This document shows, in pieces, positions 18,061 through 26,706 of a DNA stretch of 48,107 bases. The position numbers and the translations under genes were made by a program. How positions within the stretch are numbered: position 1 is the stretch's first letter; the number at the start of each line of letters is the position of its first letter. Origin of the DNA: Luteimonas terricola (GTDB lineage: Bacteria > Pseudomonadota > Gammaproteobacteria > Xanthomonadales > Xanthomonadaceae); the NCBI RefSeq assembly GCF_004352845.1, contig NZ_SJRX01000010.1:1-48107 (forward strand), given 5' to 3'. The notes under the pieces were generated by a model. That model was not told the DNA's origin. It saw only the letters and a program-made list of their open reading frames with translations, and did not search any database.

Positions 18061-19364
18061 CAGGCGGGATCCGCTTCCGCGCCGTCCACCGCAGCGCCGG
18101 CCTGTGCACCGGACGCCCGCTCGTCGCGCAGGCGCACTTCCACCGGCGCGTCGCCGTGCGCCTGGAACACGCGCAGGCCGAATTCGGGGAGGATTGCCAG
18201 CAGGTGGTCGAAGATGTCCGACTGGATGCCTTCGTACGCCGCCCAGGCCACGTCCGAAGTGAAGCAGTAGATCTCCAGCGGCAGGCCGGCTTCAGTGGGT
18301 TGCAGCTGGCGCACCAGCAGGGTCATGTCCTGATGCACGCCCGGGTGGCTGCGCAGGTACTGCTCGACGTAGGCGCGGAAGGTGCCGAGGTTGGTGACCC
18401 GGCGTCGGTTGACGGGCTCCGCGCCGCGCTCGGCCAGTTTCGCGTTCCAGTCCTGCAGCTCGGTGGACTTGCCGTCGAGATAGGCATCGAGCAGGCGGAA
18501 GCGGCGGAAGCGCGCGACTTCATCGCTGTCGAGGAAGCGGGTCGAATGCTGGTCGAGGTAGATCGCCCGCTTGATGCGCCGCCCGCCGGACTCGGTCATG
18601 CCGCGCCAGTTCTTGAACGAGTCGCTGATCAGCTTGCGCGTGGGGACCGTGGTGATGGTCTTGTCCCAGTTCTGCACGGTGACCGTGTGCAGGGCGATGT
18701 CCATGACGTCGCCGTCGGCGTTCTGGCTGGGCATCTCGATCCAGTCGCCGATGCGCACGCGGCCGTCGCCGCTGATCTGCAGGCTGGCCGCGAACGACAG
18801 GATCGTGTCCTGGAAGATCAGCATCAGCACCGCGCTGGCCGCGCCCAGGCCGGTGAGCACGTGCACCAGGTCGACGCCCGCAAGCAGCGCCACCGAGGCC
18901 AGCGCCGCCATCACCAGGGCGATGATCTTGGCGACCTGCAGGTAGCCCTTGATCGGCTTGTCGCGCGCGTCCGGGCGGCGTTCGTAGACCTCGTTCGCGA
19001 CGTCCAGCGCATGGCCAACGGCCAGTGCGACGGTGAAGATCACAAACACCTGGCACAGGCCCGCGACCAGCGCCACCAAGCGCGGTGGCAGGTCGGGCAC
19101 CAGCGCGATGCCGGCGCCGATGACCAGCGCCGGGACCACGTTGGCCAGGCGCGAGACCACGCGCATGCGGCTGATCGAGTCGCCGTTGTGGCCGGCCAGC
19201 GCGGCGACCCGCGCGATCACGTGGCGCAGGCCGCGCAGCAGGATGCGCTTGGTGATGAAGTTCGCCAGCCATGCCACCAGCAGCAGCGCGGCGAGCATCA
19301 GCAGGGTGTAGGCCCAGGGATACGGCGCGAGCGTTTCGCGCAGCGCCTCGAATCGAGCTTGCAT
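18060..19364 (-). CDS. MscS-type mechanosensitive channel (YbdG-like)
   Basis: A 434-residue inner-membrane channel of the MscS superfamily that would open under membrane tension to release solutes. Five hydrophobic segments occupy about residues 15-200, ending in the pore-lining helix (G-L-G-A-A-S-A-V-L-M-L-I-F-Q-D). The MscS beta domain follows (I-S-G-D-G-R-V-R-I-G-D-W-I-E, T-V-T-V-Q-N-W-D). The long C-terminal domain and the F-K-N-W-R-G-M segment resemble YbdG more than MscS itself. It sits between folB and folK with a 1-base overlap to folK and 24 bases to folB. Confidence 0.88.
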   Translation of the reverse strand: MQARFEALRETLAPYPWAYTLLMLAALLLVAWLANFITKRILLRGLRHVIARVAALAGHNGDSISRMRVVSRLANVVPALVIGAGIALVPDLPPRLVALVAGLCQVFVIFTVALAVGHALDVANEVYERRPDARDKPIKGYLQVAKIIALVMAALASVALLAGVDLVHVLTGLGAASAVLMLIFQDTILSFAASLQISGDGRVRIGDWIEMPSQNADGDVMDIALHTVTVQNWDKTITTVPTRKLISDSFKNWRGMTESGGRRIKRAIYLDQHSTRFLDSDEVARFRRFRLLDAYLDGKSTELQDWNAKLAERGAEPVNRRRVTNLGTFRAYVEQYLRSHPGVHQDMTLLVRQLQPTEAGLPLEIYCFTSDVAWAAYEGIQSDIFDHLLAILPEFGLRVFQAHGDAPVEVRLRDERASGAQAGAAVDGAEADPA

Positions 19365-19388
19365 GGGATCTCCGCTACTTCGGGGGGG

Positions 19389-19745
19389 TCAGCCGGCCCG
19401 GCCGCGTTCGATGACCACGCCCACGGCGCGCGCGCCGCGCACGGCGCCGGGCTTGCTGAGCTTCAATCGTAACCAGTCGACCTTGAACTCGCCGATGACG
19501 ATGTCCGCGCAGCGCTCGGCCAGCGTCTCCACCAGGCCGAAATCCGACTGTGAGACGTACTCCACCAGGCGCTTGCTGACGGCCTTGTAGTTCAGCGTGT
19601 CGGCGATGTCGTCGCTGGCCGCCGGCACGCGGTTGTCGAAGCCCATCTCGAGGTCGAACACCAGCGTCTGGCGGATGCGGCGCTCCCAGTCGTAGATGCC
19701 GATCAGGGCCTCGATCTCGAGGCCTTCGATGAAGACGTGGTCCAT
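19389..19745 (-). CDS. folB: Dihydroneopterin aldolase
   Basis: A 118-residue enzyme converting 7,8-dihydroneopterin to 6-hydroxymethyl-dihydropterin, the step directly before FolK. The start at 19745 gives M-D-H-V-F-I-E-G-L-E-I-E-A-L-I-G-I-Y-D-W-E, matching the family N-terminus and length; a start eight codons upstream is not needed. The substrate-site glutamate lies in V-E-T-L-A-E and the C-terminal L-K-L-S-K-P-G-A-V segment is typical. It lies 28 bases after tsaD and leads into the channel gene and folK, a plausible four-gene transcript. Confidence 0.92.
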   Translation of the reverse strand: MDHVFIEGLEIEALIGIYDWERRIRQTLVFDLEMGFDNRVPAASDDIADTLNYKAVSKRLVEYVSQSDFGLVETLAERCADIVIGEFKVDWLRLKLSKPGAVRGARAVGVVIERGRAG

Positions 19746-19773
19746 GGCGCGCGGTCCGGGCGGGTGCACCAGC

Positions 19774-20832
19774 TTAACGCGGCGCCGCGGCGGACCCGTG
19801 CGCGGGCACGACCTCGGGCAGGGTCGCCATGTCCCAGCGCGGGGTGACGTGCACGGCGTCGGAGGCGCGCTGGCCGGCCTCGAGGCGCAGCGCGCCGGCG
19901 AAGGCGATCATCGCGCCGTTGTCGGTGCACAGCTCGGGGCGCGGGAAGCAGGCGCGGCCGCCGCGCTTGCCGGCCATGTCGTGCAGCCGCGCGCGCAGCC
20001 GCGTGTTGGCGCCGACGCCGCCGGCCACCACCAGGGTGTCGCAGCCGGCTTCGTCCAGCGCGCGTTCGCACTTGATCGCCAGGGTGTCGACCACCGCGTC
20101 CTCGAAGGCACGGGCGATGTCGGCGCGGGTGGCGTCGGACCGGTCGCTGTCGCGCCAGGCCAGCATCACCTGGGTCTTGAGACCGCTGAAGCTGAAGTCC
20201 AGGCCGGGGCGCCTGGTCATCGGCCGCGGGAAGCGGTAGCGGCCGGGCGTGCCGGCCTCGGCCAGCGCCGCCAGCTGCGGCCCCCCGGGATAGGGCAGGC
20301 CCATGAGCTTGGCGGTCTTGTCGAAGGCCTCGCCGGCGGCGTCGTCGAGGGTTTCGCCGAGCAGGCGGTAGCGGCCGATGGCGTCCACGGCCACCAGTTG
20401 GGTGTGGCCGCCGGACACCAGCAGGGCCACGAACGGCGGCTCCGGGGGGTCGTCCTCCATCAGCGGCGCCAGCAGGTGGCCTTCCATGTGGTGCACGGCC
20501 ACGGCCGGCAGCTCCAGGGCCCAGGCCAATGATCGCGCCACCCCGGCGCCGACCAGCAGCGCGCCGACCAGGCCCGGGCCGGCGGTATAGGCCACGCCCT
20601 CCAGATCGCCCACGCCCAGCCCGGCCTCGGCCAGGGTCTGGCGGATCAGCGGCAGCAGCTTGCGGACGTGGTCGCGGCTGGCCAGCTCCGGCACCACGCC
20701 GCCGTATTCGGCGTGCAGGGCGATCTGGCTGTAGACGGCATGCGCGCGCAGGCCGGCCGCGCCCGTCCGGCCGGTGTCGTACACGGCGACGCCGGTCTCA
20801 TCGCAGCTGGTTTCGATTCCGAGGACGATCAT
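19774..20832 (-). CDS. tsaD: tRNA N6-threonylcarbamoyladenosine synthase subunit
   Basis: A 352-residue TsaD (Gcp/Kae1 family), which with TsaB and TsaE transfers threonylcarbamoyl to A37 of ANN-decoding tRNAs. It opens with [12 protein letters not shown] and contains the iron-binding H-H-M-E-G-H motif, S-G-G-H-T-Q-L and [10 protein letters not shown]. The length fits the family. It diverges from rpsU, an arrangement common in gammaproteobacteria. Confidence 0.95.
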   Translation of the reverse strand: MIVLGIETSCDETGVAVYDTGRTGAAGLRAHAVYSQIALHAEYGGVVPELASRDHVRKLLPLIRQTLAEAGLGVGDLEGVAYTAGPGLVGALLVGAGVARSLAWALELPAVAVHHMEGHLLAPLMEDDPPEPPFVALLVSGGHTQLVAVDAIGRYRLLGETLDDAAGEAFDKTAKLMGLPYPGGPQLAALAEAGTPGRYRFPRPMTRRPGLDFSFSGLKTQVMLAWRDSDRSDATRADIARAFEDAVVDTLAIKCERALDEAGCDTLVVAGGVGANTRLRARLHDMAGKRGGRACFPRPELCTDNGAMIAFAGALRLEAGQRASDAVHVTPRWDMATLPEVVPAHGSAAAPR

Positions 20833-20886
20833 GGGGTCTTGGGGGTGCGCTGGTCGCAGCTACGGCTGCGACCCGGACTGGAGCAT

Positions 20887-20915
20887 TTGCGCGCGATGGC
20901 GGACTGGGGCATCAT
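20887..20915 (+). promoter_or_regulatory. Possible rpsU promoter
   Basis: TTGCGC at 20887-20892 and CATCAT at 20910-20915 are 17 bases apart in the tsaD-rpsU divergent region. Agreement with the sigma-70 consensus is modest, so this is only a candidate. Confidence 0.25.
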
Positions 20916-20964
20916 ACGCGGCTCGCCGGGGGGAAACCGGCGCATTCCCAGACCAGAGATTCCA

Positions 20965-21180
20965 ATGCCCAGCGTCAAAGTCCGCGAAAACGAGCCCTTC
21001 GAGTTTGCCCTCCGCCGCTTCAAGCGCACCTGCGAAAAGGCCGGCGTCCTGGCCGAGACCCGCAAGCGCGAGTACTACGAGAAGCCGACCCAGGAGCGCA
21101 AGCGCAAGGCTGCCGCGGCGGTGAAGCGCCAGGCCCGTCGCACCTCGCGCGACGTCACCAAGCGCCAGCGCATGTACTGA
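20965..21180 (+). CDS. rpsU: 30S ribosomal protein S21
   Basis: A 71-residue basic protein matching bS21: [12 protein letters not shown] at the start, [12 protein letters not shown] and the C-terminal lysine/arginine-rich tail ending R-Q-R-M-Y. It is needed for base pairing between the Shine-Dalgarno sequence and 16S rRNA. It begins the rpsU-yqeY-(yihY)-dnaG run and diverges from tsaD. Confidence 0.97.
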   Translation: MPSVKVRENEPFEFALRRFKRTCEKAGVLAETRKREYYEKPTQERKRKAAAAVKRQARRTSRDVTKRQRMY

Positions 21181-21224
21181 TCCGGCCTGCCGGCGCTCGC
21201 GCGCCGCGGTCGGTATCGTCCCCT

Positions 21225-21255
21225 GAAGCCGGCACGCGCAAGCGTCGCCGGCTTC
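21225..21255 (+). terminator. Hairpin between rpsU and yqeY
   Basis: GAAGCCGGC (21225-21233) pairs with GCCGGCTTC (21247-21255), followed by the T-rich TCGTGTTTC. It could end part of the rpsU transcripts, or act as an attenuator or processing site between rpsU and the downstream genes. Confidence 0.5.
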
Positions 21256-21284
21256 TCGTGTTTCATGCAACCGGAGAATCCCCG

Positions 21285-21731
21285 ATGAGCCTCAAGCAGC
21301 GCCTGACCGACGACATGAAGGCGGCCATGAAGGCCGGCGACAAGGCCAGCCTGGGCGTGATCCGCCTGATGAATGCCGCGATCAAGCAGCGCGAGGTCGA
21401 CGAACGCATCGAGCTCGACGACGCCCAGGTACTCGTCGCGCTGGAGAAGATGCTCAAGCAGCGCCGGGACTCGGTGACCCAGTTCGAAGCCGCCAGCCGC
21501 GAGGACCTGGCCGTGATCGAGCGCGCCGAGATCGAGGTCATCCAGCGCTACCTGCCCGAGAAGATGGGCGAAGCCGAGATCCAGGCCGCCGTCGACGCCG
21601 CCATCGCCGAAACCGGCGCCAGCGGCCCGGCCGACATGGGCAAGCTGATGGGCGTGCTCAAGCCGAAGCTCGCCGGCCAGGCCGACATGGGCCAGGTGTC
21701 GGCGCTGGTGAAGAAGGCGCTGGCCGGCTGA
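21285..21731 (+). CDS. yqeY: GatB/YqeY domain protein
   Basis: A 148-residue helical protein of the YqeY family, resembling the tail domain of GatB that contacts tRNA. The N-terminal L-K-Q-R-L-T-D-D-M-K-A-A-M-K-A-G-D and R-L-M-N-A-A-I-K-Q segments and the later E-I-E-V-I-Q-R-Y-L-P and M-G-K-L-M-G-V-L-K-P-K are characteristic. Free-standing YqeY has no proven activity; involvement with tRNA is inferred from the domain. GGAGA at 21273-21277 precedes the ATG. Confidence 0.92.
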   Translation: MSLKQRLTDDMKAAMKAGDKASLGVIRLMNAAIKQREVDERIELDDAQVLVALEKMLKQRRDSVTQFEAASREDLAVIERAEIEVIQRYLPEKMGEAEIQAAVDAAIAETGASGPADMGKLMGVLKPKLAGQADMGQVSALVKKALAG

Positions 21732-21746
21732 AATGCCCGCCTTGCC

Positions 21747-21818
21747 GTGGGGAGCCGCCATGGCGGTGCCCTGTGGGAGCCGCCATGGCGGCGATCGCGG
21801 CTGTAGCCGGCCCCACAG
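21747..21818. repeat. REP-like palindromic element
   Basis: Two direct copies of the motif GTGGG(G)AGCCGCCATGGCGG lie at 21747-21766 and 21773-21791, each palindromic around CCGCCATGGCGG. The second is enclosed by CTGTGGG (21771-21777) and CCCACAG (21812-21818). The design resembles repetitive extragenic palindromes, which are abundant in Xanthomonadaceae and Pseudomonas. It fills the space between yqeY and yihY. Confidence 0.6.
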
Positions 21819-21856
21819 CACGTCGCGTCCACGGGGCCGCCCGCATCCTCCACGCC

Positions 21857-22801
21857 ATGGCTGAATTCATCACCGGACGCCTGAAGGCGGGCTTCGACCG
21901 GCTGCAGCAGTCGCTGCCCTGGGCGATCGCGCAGCGCTTCGTCGAGGTCGACATCCTCACCCACGCGGCCTCGCTGACCTTCTTCGCGCTGCTGTCGCTG
22001 GCACCGCTGCTGGTGCTGCTGCTGTGGCTGACGGCTTCGCTCTATCCCGAAGCCCAGGACGCGCTGCTGGTGCAGGTACAGGCGATCGCCGGCAGCGGGG
22101 CCAGCGTGGTGGCCACGACCGTGCTGGAGAACGCGCGCGCCGAGCCCGACGTCGGCTCGCTGGCCGGCCTGTGGAGCACGCTGCTGCTGTTCTTCGGCGC
22201 AACCGCGGTGTTCGCGCGCCTGCAGGGCACGCTCAATGCGATCTTCCACACCGATGGCGCCAGGCTGCGCGGCGGCCTGCGCGCGTGGCTGCGCAAGCGC
22301 GTGTTCTCGCTGGGCGTGGTGATCGCCCTGGGCTTCCTGCTGCTGGTCTCCGCGGCCCTGACCACGGCCCTGGAGATCGCCTTCGGTGGCTCGCCCACCC
22401 TGCCAGTGCTGGGCAACCTGGCGGCGCTGGCCCTGTACGCGCTCGCGTTCGCGCTCATGTACCACTACCTGCCCGACCGTCGCGTGCGCTGGCGCCAGGC
22501 CTTCCTTGGCGGGCTGCTGACGGCGCTGCTGTTCGTGCTGGGGCGCTGGGGCATCGGCCTGTACATCGCCGAGGCCGCCCCGGGCAGCGCCTACGGGGCG
22601 ATGGGCACCCTGGTGGTGCTGCTGGTGTGGCTGTACTACGCCGCGGTGGTGTTCTTCGTGGGCGCGATGATCACCGCGGTGATCGACGAGCGCTGGCGGT
22701 TGGGCAACGTGCGCAGGAAGCTGGATGAGCGGGCGGTGCGGCAGCGGAAGGCAGCAGCTGCGGCCGATCAGGGATTACCGGACGGTCCTTCGGCGGGCTG
22801 A
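21857..22801 (+). CDS. YihY/BrkB family inner-membrane protein
   Basis: A 314-residue protein with about six hydrophobic segments. The start at 21857 is used because it opens with a short amphipathic stretch before the family motif H-A-A-S-L-T-F-F-A-L-L-S-L-A-P-L. The later G-S-A-Y-G-A-M-G-T-L-V-V-L-L-V-W-L-Y-Y segment is the other hallmark. The family was once annotated as ribonuclease BN in error; no activity is proven. It separates yqeY from dnaG, which are often adjacent in other bacteria. Confidence 0.88.
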   Translation: MAEFITGRLKAGFDRLQQSLPWAIAQRFVEVDILTHAASLTFFALLSLAPLLVLLLWLTASLYPEAQDALLVQVQAIAGSGASVVATTVLENARAEPDVGSLAGLWSTLLLFFGATAVFARLQGTLNAIFHTDGARLRGGLRAWLRKRVFSLGVVIALGFLLLVSAALTTALEIAFGGSPTLPVLGNLAALALYALAFALMYHYLPDRRVRWRQAFLGGLLTALLFVLGRWGIGLYIAEAAPGSAYGAMGTLVVLLVWLYYAAVVFFVGAMITAVIDERWRLGNVRRKLDERAVRQRKAAAAADQGLPDGPSAG

Positions 22802-22898
22802 GCCGGAGCGGTCCGCGTGGGGACGGCACCTTCCCCCGCTGTGCGGGGACCGGGTTGCGGGTTCCGGTGTGGCCGTGCGTGCGATCATGGCAGGAGCC

Positions 22899-24638
22899 AT
22901 GGCACGCCTCTCCGACGCCTTCATCGACGACCTGCTCGCCCGGACGGACATTGTCGAGGTGATCGCCGCGCGCGTGCCGCTGAAGCGCCAGGGCCGCGAG
23001 TACTCGGCGCGCTGTCCGTTCCACGACGAGCGCTCGCCTTCGTTCACGGTGTCGCCGAACAAGCAGTTCTACCACTGCTTCGGCTGCGGCGCGCATGGCA
23101 CCGCGATCTCGTTCCTGATGAACTACGACCGCCTCGAGTTCCTCGATGCGATCGACGAGCTGGCGCGGCGCGCGGGTATCGAAGTGCCGCGCGAAACCCG
23201 CCAGCACAACGAGAACCCCGACACCCGCGACATGTACACGGTGCTCGACGAGGCCGCGCGCTTCTACCGAGGCGCGCTGGCATCCGGCAGCGAGGCCGCG
23301 GCCTATCTCGACCGCCGCGGCGTGGACGCCTCGATCCGCGAGCAGTTCGGCATCGGCTACGCGCCAGGCGGCTTCTCCGCGCTCAAGGACGCGCTCGGTA
23401 CCGACCCGCGCCGCGTCTCGCTGCTCGAGCGCACCGGCATGCTGTCGAAGAACGACCGCGGCCACGTCTACGACAAGTTCCGCGAGCGGGTGATGTTCCC
23501 GATCCACGACCGCCGTGGCCGCACCATCGCCTTCGGTGGCCGCGTGCTGAAGGCGGAGGATTCGCCCAAGTACCTCAACTCGCCCGAGACGCCGCTGTTC
23601 CACAAGGGGCGCGAACTCTACGGCCTGTGGCAGGTGCGCCAGGCCAACCAGAACATCGCGCGCCTGATCGTGGTCGAGGGCTATATGGACGTGGTGGCGC
23701 TGTTCCAGCACGGCATCACCCAGGCGGTGGCCACGCTGGGCACGGCGACCACGCCCGACCACGCCGAGCTGCTGTTCCGCAACGCGCCCGACGTCTACTT
23801 CTGCTTCGACGGCGACGCCGCCGGCCGCCGCGCCGCGACGCGCGCGATGGAATCGGTGCTGCCGCGGATGAAGGACGGCCGCCAGGCCTTCTTCCTGTTC
23901 CTGCCCGACGGCGAGGATCCGGACACGATCGTCCGCAACGAAGGCGCGCCCGGTTTCGATGCGCGCCTGGCCGATGCCACGCCGCTGTCGCAGTTCCTGT
24001 TCGACAGCCTGGCCGAGGACGGCATCAACCTGGCCACGCTCGACGGCAAGGCGCGGCTGGCCGAGCGCGCCAAGCCGATGCTCGCCCAGCTGCCCGATGG
24101 CGCCTTCGCCGACCTGATGCAGCAGCGGCTGACCGAACTGACCGGCGTGGGCGCGCGCGCATCCGCGCCGAACGTGCACGTGCCGGCCTCGCGTGCCCGC
24201 CGCGCGCCCGCGGGCAACGCACCCAGGCGCAGCATGGTGCGCGGCGCCATCACCCTGCTGCTGCAGCGCCCGCAGCTGGCGCTGGAACTGCAGCCGCCCT
24301 ACCGCTTCGTGGCCCTGCGCCAGCCCGGCATCGAACTGCTGACCGAACTCGTGGCCACCGTCAGCGCGCGGCCGGACATCGGCACCGGTGCCCTGCTCGC
24401 CCACTTCGAGGGCCGCGAGGAGGCCGGCGCGCTGCAGAAGCTCGCCAGCCTCGACCTGCCCGGCGACGAGGCCGGCTGGCGCCTGGAGTTCATCGACGCC
24501 ATCGGCCAGCTCGACCGCCAGACCCTGCGCCAGCGCGTCGACGAGCTGCTGGAGAAGCAGCGCGACGGCGGCCTGGACGCGGTCGACAAGGCCGAGCTGC
24601 GCGAGCTGCTGCAGGCCGGCGGGAACGCAACGGGCTGA
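22899..24638 (+). CDS. dnaG: DNA primase
   Basis: A 579-residue primase that makes RNA primers for replication together with DnaB. The N-terminal zinc domain carries Cys39, His42, Cys60 and Cys63 (C-P-F-H and C-F-G-C). The TOPRIM domain shows V-V-E-G-Y-M-D-V and the metal-binding F-D-G-D-A-A-G. The C-terminal 150 residues form the DnaB-binding domain. The ATG at 22899 fits the usual N-terminus; an upstream ATG at 22887 is possible. The gene that normally follows, rpoD, is absent here. Confidence 0.96.
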   Translation: MARLSDAFIDDLLARTDIVEVIAARVPLKRQGREYSARCPFHDERSPSFTVSPNKQFYHCFGCGAHGTAISFLMNYDRLEFLDAIDELARRAGIEVPRETRQHNENPDTRDMYTVLDEAARFYRGALASGSEAAAYLDRRGVDASIREQFGIGYAPGGFSALKDALGTDPRRVSLLERTGMLSKNDRGHVYDKFRERVMFPIHDRRGRTIAFGGRVLKAEDSPKYLNSPETPLFHKGRELYGLWQVRQANQNIARLIVVEGYMDVVALFQHGITQAVATLGTATTPDHAELLFRNAPDVYFCFDGDAAGRRAATRAMESVLPRMKDGRQAFFLFLPDGEDPDTIVRNEGAPGFDARLADATPLSQFLFDSLAEDGINLATLDGKARLAERAKPMLAQLPDGAFADLMQQRLTELTGVGARASAPNVHVPASRARRAPAGNAPRRSMVRGAITLLLQRPQLALELQPPYRFVALRQPGIELLTELVATVSARPDIGTGALLAHFEGREEAGALQKLASLDLPGDEAGWRLEFIDAIGQLDRQTLRQRVDELLEKQRDGGLDAVDKAELRELLQAGGNATG

Positions 24639-24758
24639 GCGCCGCCCGGCACCTGCCGTCATTGAACCGTCATCCGGCACAGGGGTTTTCCCCAATGGCG
24701 GCGTCGGCCAACGCCGCGTAACGTCGTCGGCACGCTTACCACCGCTGTGCCAGACGCC

Positions 24759-26009
24759 ATGTCGTTCGAAGCCAACAGCCTGATTTGTCCCCTGCCCCCG
24801 CCGCAGCCCTGGCGCGACTTCATCGGCGGCCTGCTGCGCCCAGACGCCGGCAAGGCGCCCGAACTCGATCCGGCCCTGCTCGACGCCCCGCCCGGCGAGG
24901 TCGCCTTCGATCTCGACCCGGCCAGCGTGCGCATCACCGACGAGAAGACCGGGCAGTGGAACACCACCTACGAAGCCCGCGGCGAGATGAGCGTGCGCGG
25001 CCCCGACGGCGCCGCCACCGAAGTGCCCGTGCGCTACGAGGTTTCGCTGCGCAACGAAGAGGCCTCGCCGAGGGCGATGCAGGCGGTCAACCCCTTCGAC
25101 CCGTCCACCATCCCGCCGCGCACGCGCATCGAGGTGCATGGTGCGGACTATGTCGGCACCGCGCTGGAGCCGGCCTTCCGCGAACTCGCCGGCGCCAACG
25201 GCCTCGCCTCCATCGAAGACCTGCGCCTGTCGCTGGAAATGACGGAGAAGAAAGGCCTGCGCGTGATGACCGGCTCCGAGCAGCTGTTCGACGCCCCGCG
25301 CGACGGCGGCCCGGGCTCCCCCGCGCTGGAGCGCGAGGACTTCACCCGCCACACCAGCCTGCTGGCCGACCCCGCCGGCGCCGACCTGGCCCAGTACAAG
25401 CGCATGTTCCTGACCGGCCAGGTGCCCGACAACACCGTGGTGCTGGTCGAGGACGTCGAGCCGGGCGAAGTCCACGGCACCGTGACCGAAGCCGGCTCGG
25501 GCGAAGTCAACGACATCACCTGGACGCTCGACGCCGAAGGCCGCCCCACCGGCGCCGAGGCCGTGCTGACCTGGGAGCCCTCGAGCCGCGGCCGCGACTC
25601 CGACCGCATCGAGGCCAGCGCCCAGAGCAGGTTCCGCACCGACAACGACATGAAGGGCAGCGGCGACGATGTCGGCCACCTCATGGCCTACCGCTTCGCG
25701 CAGGGCCATGGCGAAGTGAACATGTTCCCGCAGTTCAGCAACTTCAACCAGGGCGCCTACGCCCGGATGGAGCAGGAGTGGAGCGACTGGCTGGGCGCGG
25801 GCATGGACGTGCGGATCGACATCGACCTGGTACGCAACGATTCGCACCGGCCGGATGAAGTCCACGTCGATTACGAAGTGGTCGATCCGGCCACCGGCAA
25901 TGTCGTCTACGACCCCTCGCTGATCGCCTTCGGCAACAGCGCCGGCCAGTCCTTCGACGCCATCGCCTCGAACCGGATGCCGGACATGATCGACAGGGCC
26001 GCCGCCTGA
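24759..26009 (+). CDS. Predicted DNA/RNA non-specific endonuclease toxin
   Basis: A 416-residue protein whose C-terminal third matches the Endonuclea_NS_2 fold, a beta-beta-alpha-metal nuclease used in polymorphic toxins such as B. subtilis YeeF and EssD. The catalytic histidine is His307 in D-D-V-G-H-L, followed by the asparagine-containing segment N-M-F-P-Q-F-S-N-F-N-Q-G-A-Y (Asn328, Asn330) and the helix M-E-Q-E-W. The N-terminal 270 residues have no signal peptide, PAAR, Rhs, LXG or other delivery domain that I recognise. The next gene encodes a matching immunity-type protein, supporting a toxin role. A GTG at 24747 is an alternative start; no clear ribosome binding site is visible for either. 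How it is delivered, and whether it leaves the cell, is unknown. Confidence 0.75.
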   Translation: MSFEANSLICPLPPPQPWRDFIGGLLRPDAGKAPELDPALLDAPPGEVAFDLDPASVRITDEKTGQWNTTYEARGEMSVRGPDGAATEVPVRYEVSLRNEEASPRAMQAVNPFDPSTIPPRTRIEVHGADYVGTALEPAFRELAGANGLASIEDLRLSLEMTEKKGLRVMTGSEQLFDAPRDGGPGSPALEREDFTRHTSLLADPAGADLAQYKRMFLTGQVPDNTVVLVEDVEPGEVHGTVTEAGSGEVNDITWTLDAEGRPTGAEAVLTWEPSSRGRDSDRIEASAQSRFRTDNDMKGSGDDVGHLMAYRFAQGHGEVNMFPQFSNFNQGAYARMEQEWSDWLGAGMDVRIDIDLVRNDSHRPDEVHVDYEVVDPATGNVVYDPSLIAFGNSAGQSFDAIASNRMPDMIDRAAA

Positions 26010-26024
26010 CGGCAGACTGCCCCC

Positions 26025-26426
26025 ATGCACGCAGGCCCCGCGCTGGACCGGAACGAACTGATCGCCCGCATCGGCCGCCTGCTGGTGGCCGATCCCGCCG
26101 TGTCCGACGGCGAATGGCACGGCTATGCGTTGATCGTCCGCTACGGCGACGGCGCCATCGCACGGCGCATGACCGGCTTCCGCTACGCCGCCGACGGTGG
26201 CCACGAGGGCGCGACGCCGTCCAACGACGCACTGGGCCCCGCCTTCGACGACCTGCGCGATGCCACCCGCATTCCCGGCAAGGAACCCTGGGGCGCCTGC
26301 GTGCTGCGCCTGTGGCGCGACAGCGGCCGCATGGCGGCGGAATTCGAGTACGACACGCCGGAACAGTGGGAGATCACGCCGGCGACGCTTGCGGAAGTCG
26401 CGGGGCGGGCGCGACCGGGCGAGTAG
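26025..26426 (+). CDS. YezG/DUF600-like immunity protein
   Basis: A 133-residue acidic protein 15 bases behind the nuclease gene. The layout (Y-A-L-I-V-R-Y-G strand, a polar F-R-Y segment, then W-G-A-C-V-L-R-L-W and F-E-Y-D-T-P-E-Q-W near the end) resembles the DUF600/YezG family, whose founding member neutralises the YeeF nuclease. The spacing and order (toxin first, immunity second) are as expected for a toxin-immunity pair, so I infer that it protects the producer. Sequence similarity is modest by eye and the family call is less certain than the pairing. Confidence 0.6.
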   Translation: MHAGPALDRNELIARIGRLLVADPAVSDGEWHGYALIVRYGDGAIARRMTGFRYAADGGHEGATPSNDALGPAFDDLRDATRIPGKEPWGACVLRLWRDSGRMAAEFEYDTPEQWEITPATLAEVAGRARPGE

Positions 26427-26436
26427 CGGAAGCCAG

Positions 26437-26705
26437 AGCTTTTTTGCCACGGATTTGCGCGCACTTACACGGATAGAGCGAAGAGAAGGAAAAGGCGAAA
26501 AGCGTTTGGCCACGGATTTGCGCGGATGACGCGGATCTGGCTGAGGCAAGGTTGTAGCCGCGAATCCAATTTTGAAAGAAAACTGGTGCAGGGCGCAGTG
26601 GTCGGGCTGCGCCTCGCACTGATCCGCGTCATCCGCGCAAATCCGTGGCCAAAGAAAGCTTTTGCTCTACCCGTGTAAGTCCGCGCAAATCCGTGGCAAA
26701 AAGCT
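26437..26705. repeat. Nested palindromic repeat
   Basis: A 269-bp imperfect palindrome fills the gap between the immunity gene and ctaB. The outer arms are at 26437-26472 and 26671-26705 and the inner arms at 26502-26536 and 26621-26654. Each arm carries the motif GCCACGGATTTGCGCG or a one-base variant, so it occurs twice on each strand. A small hairpin (GGCGCAG with CTGCGCC) lies in the centre. The right end abuts the ctaB stop codon. No gene is supported here. Confidence 0.8.
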
Positions 26706-26706
26706 T

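Noticed and set aside
24759..26009. Type IV secretion effector with a xanthomonad C-terminal delivery domain
   Set aside because: The nuclease domain itself is at the C-terminus and no glutamine-rich tail typical of those effectors is visible.
22671..26549. 1292-codon minus-strand frame opposite dnaG and the toxin genes
   Set aside because: Alanine/glycine/histidine/arginine-rich shadow spanning several real plus-strand genes.
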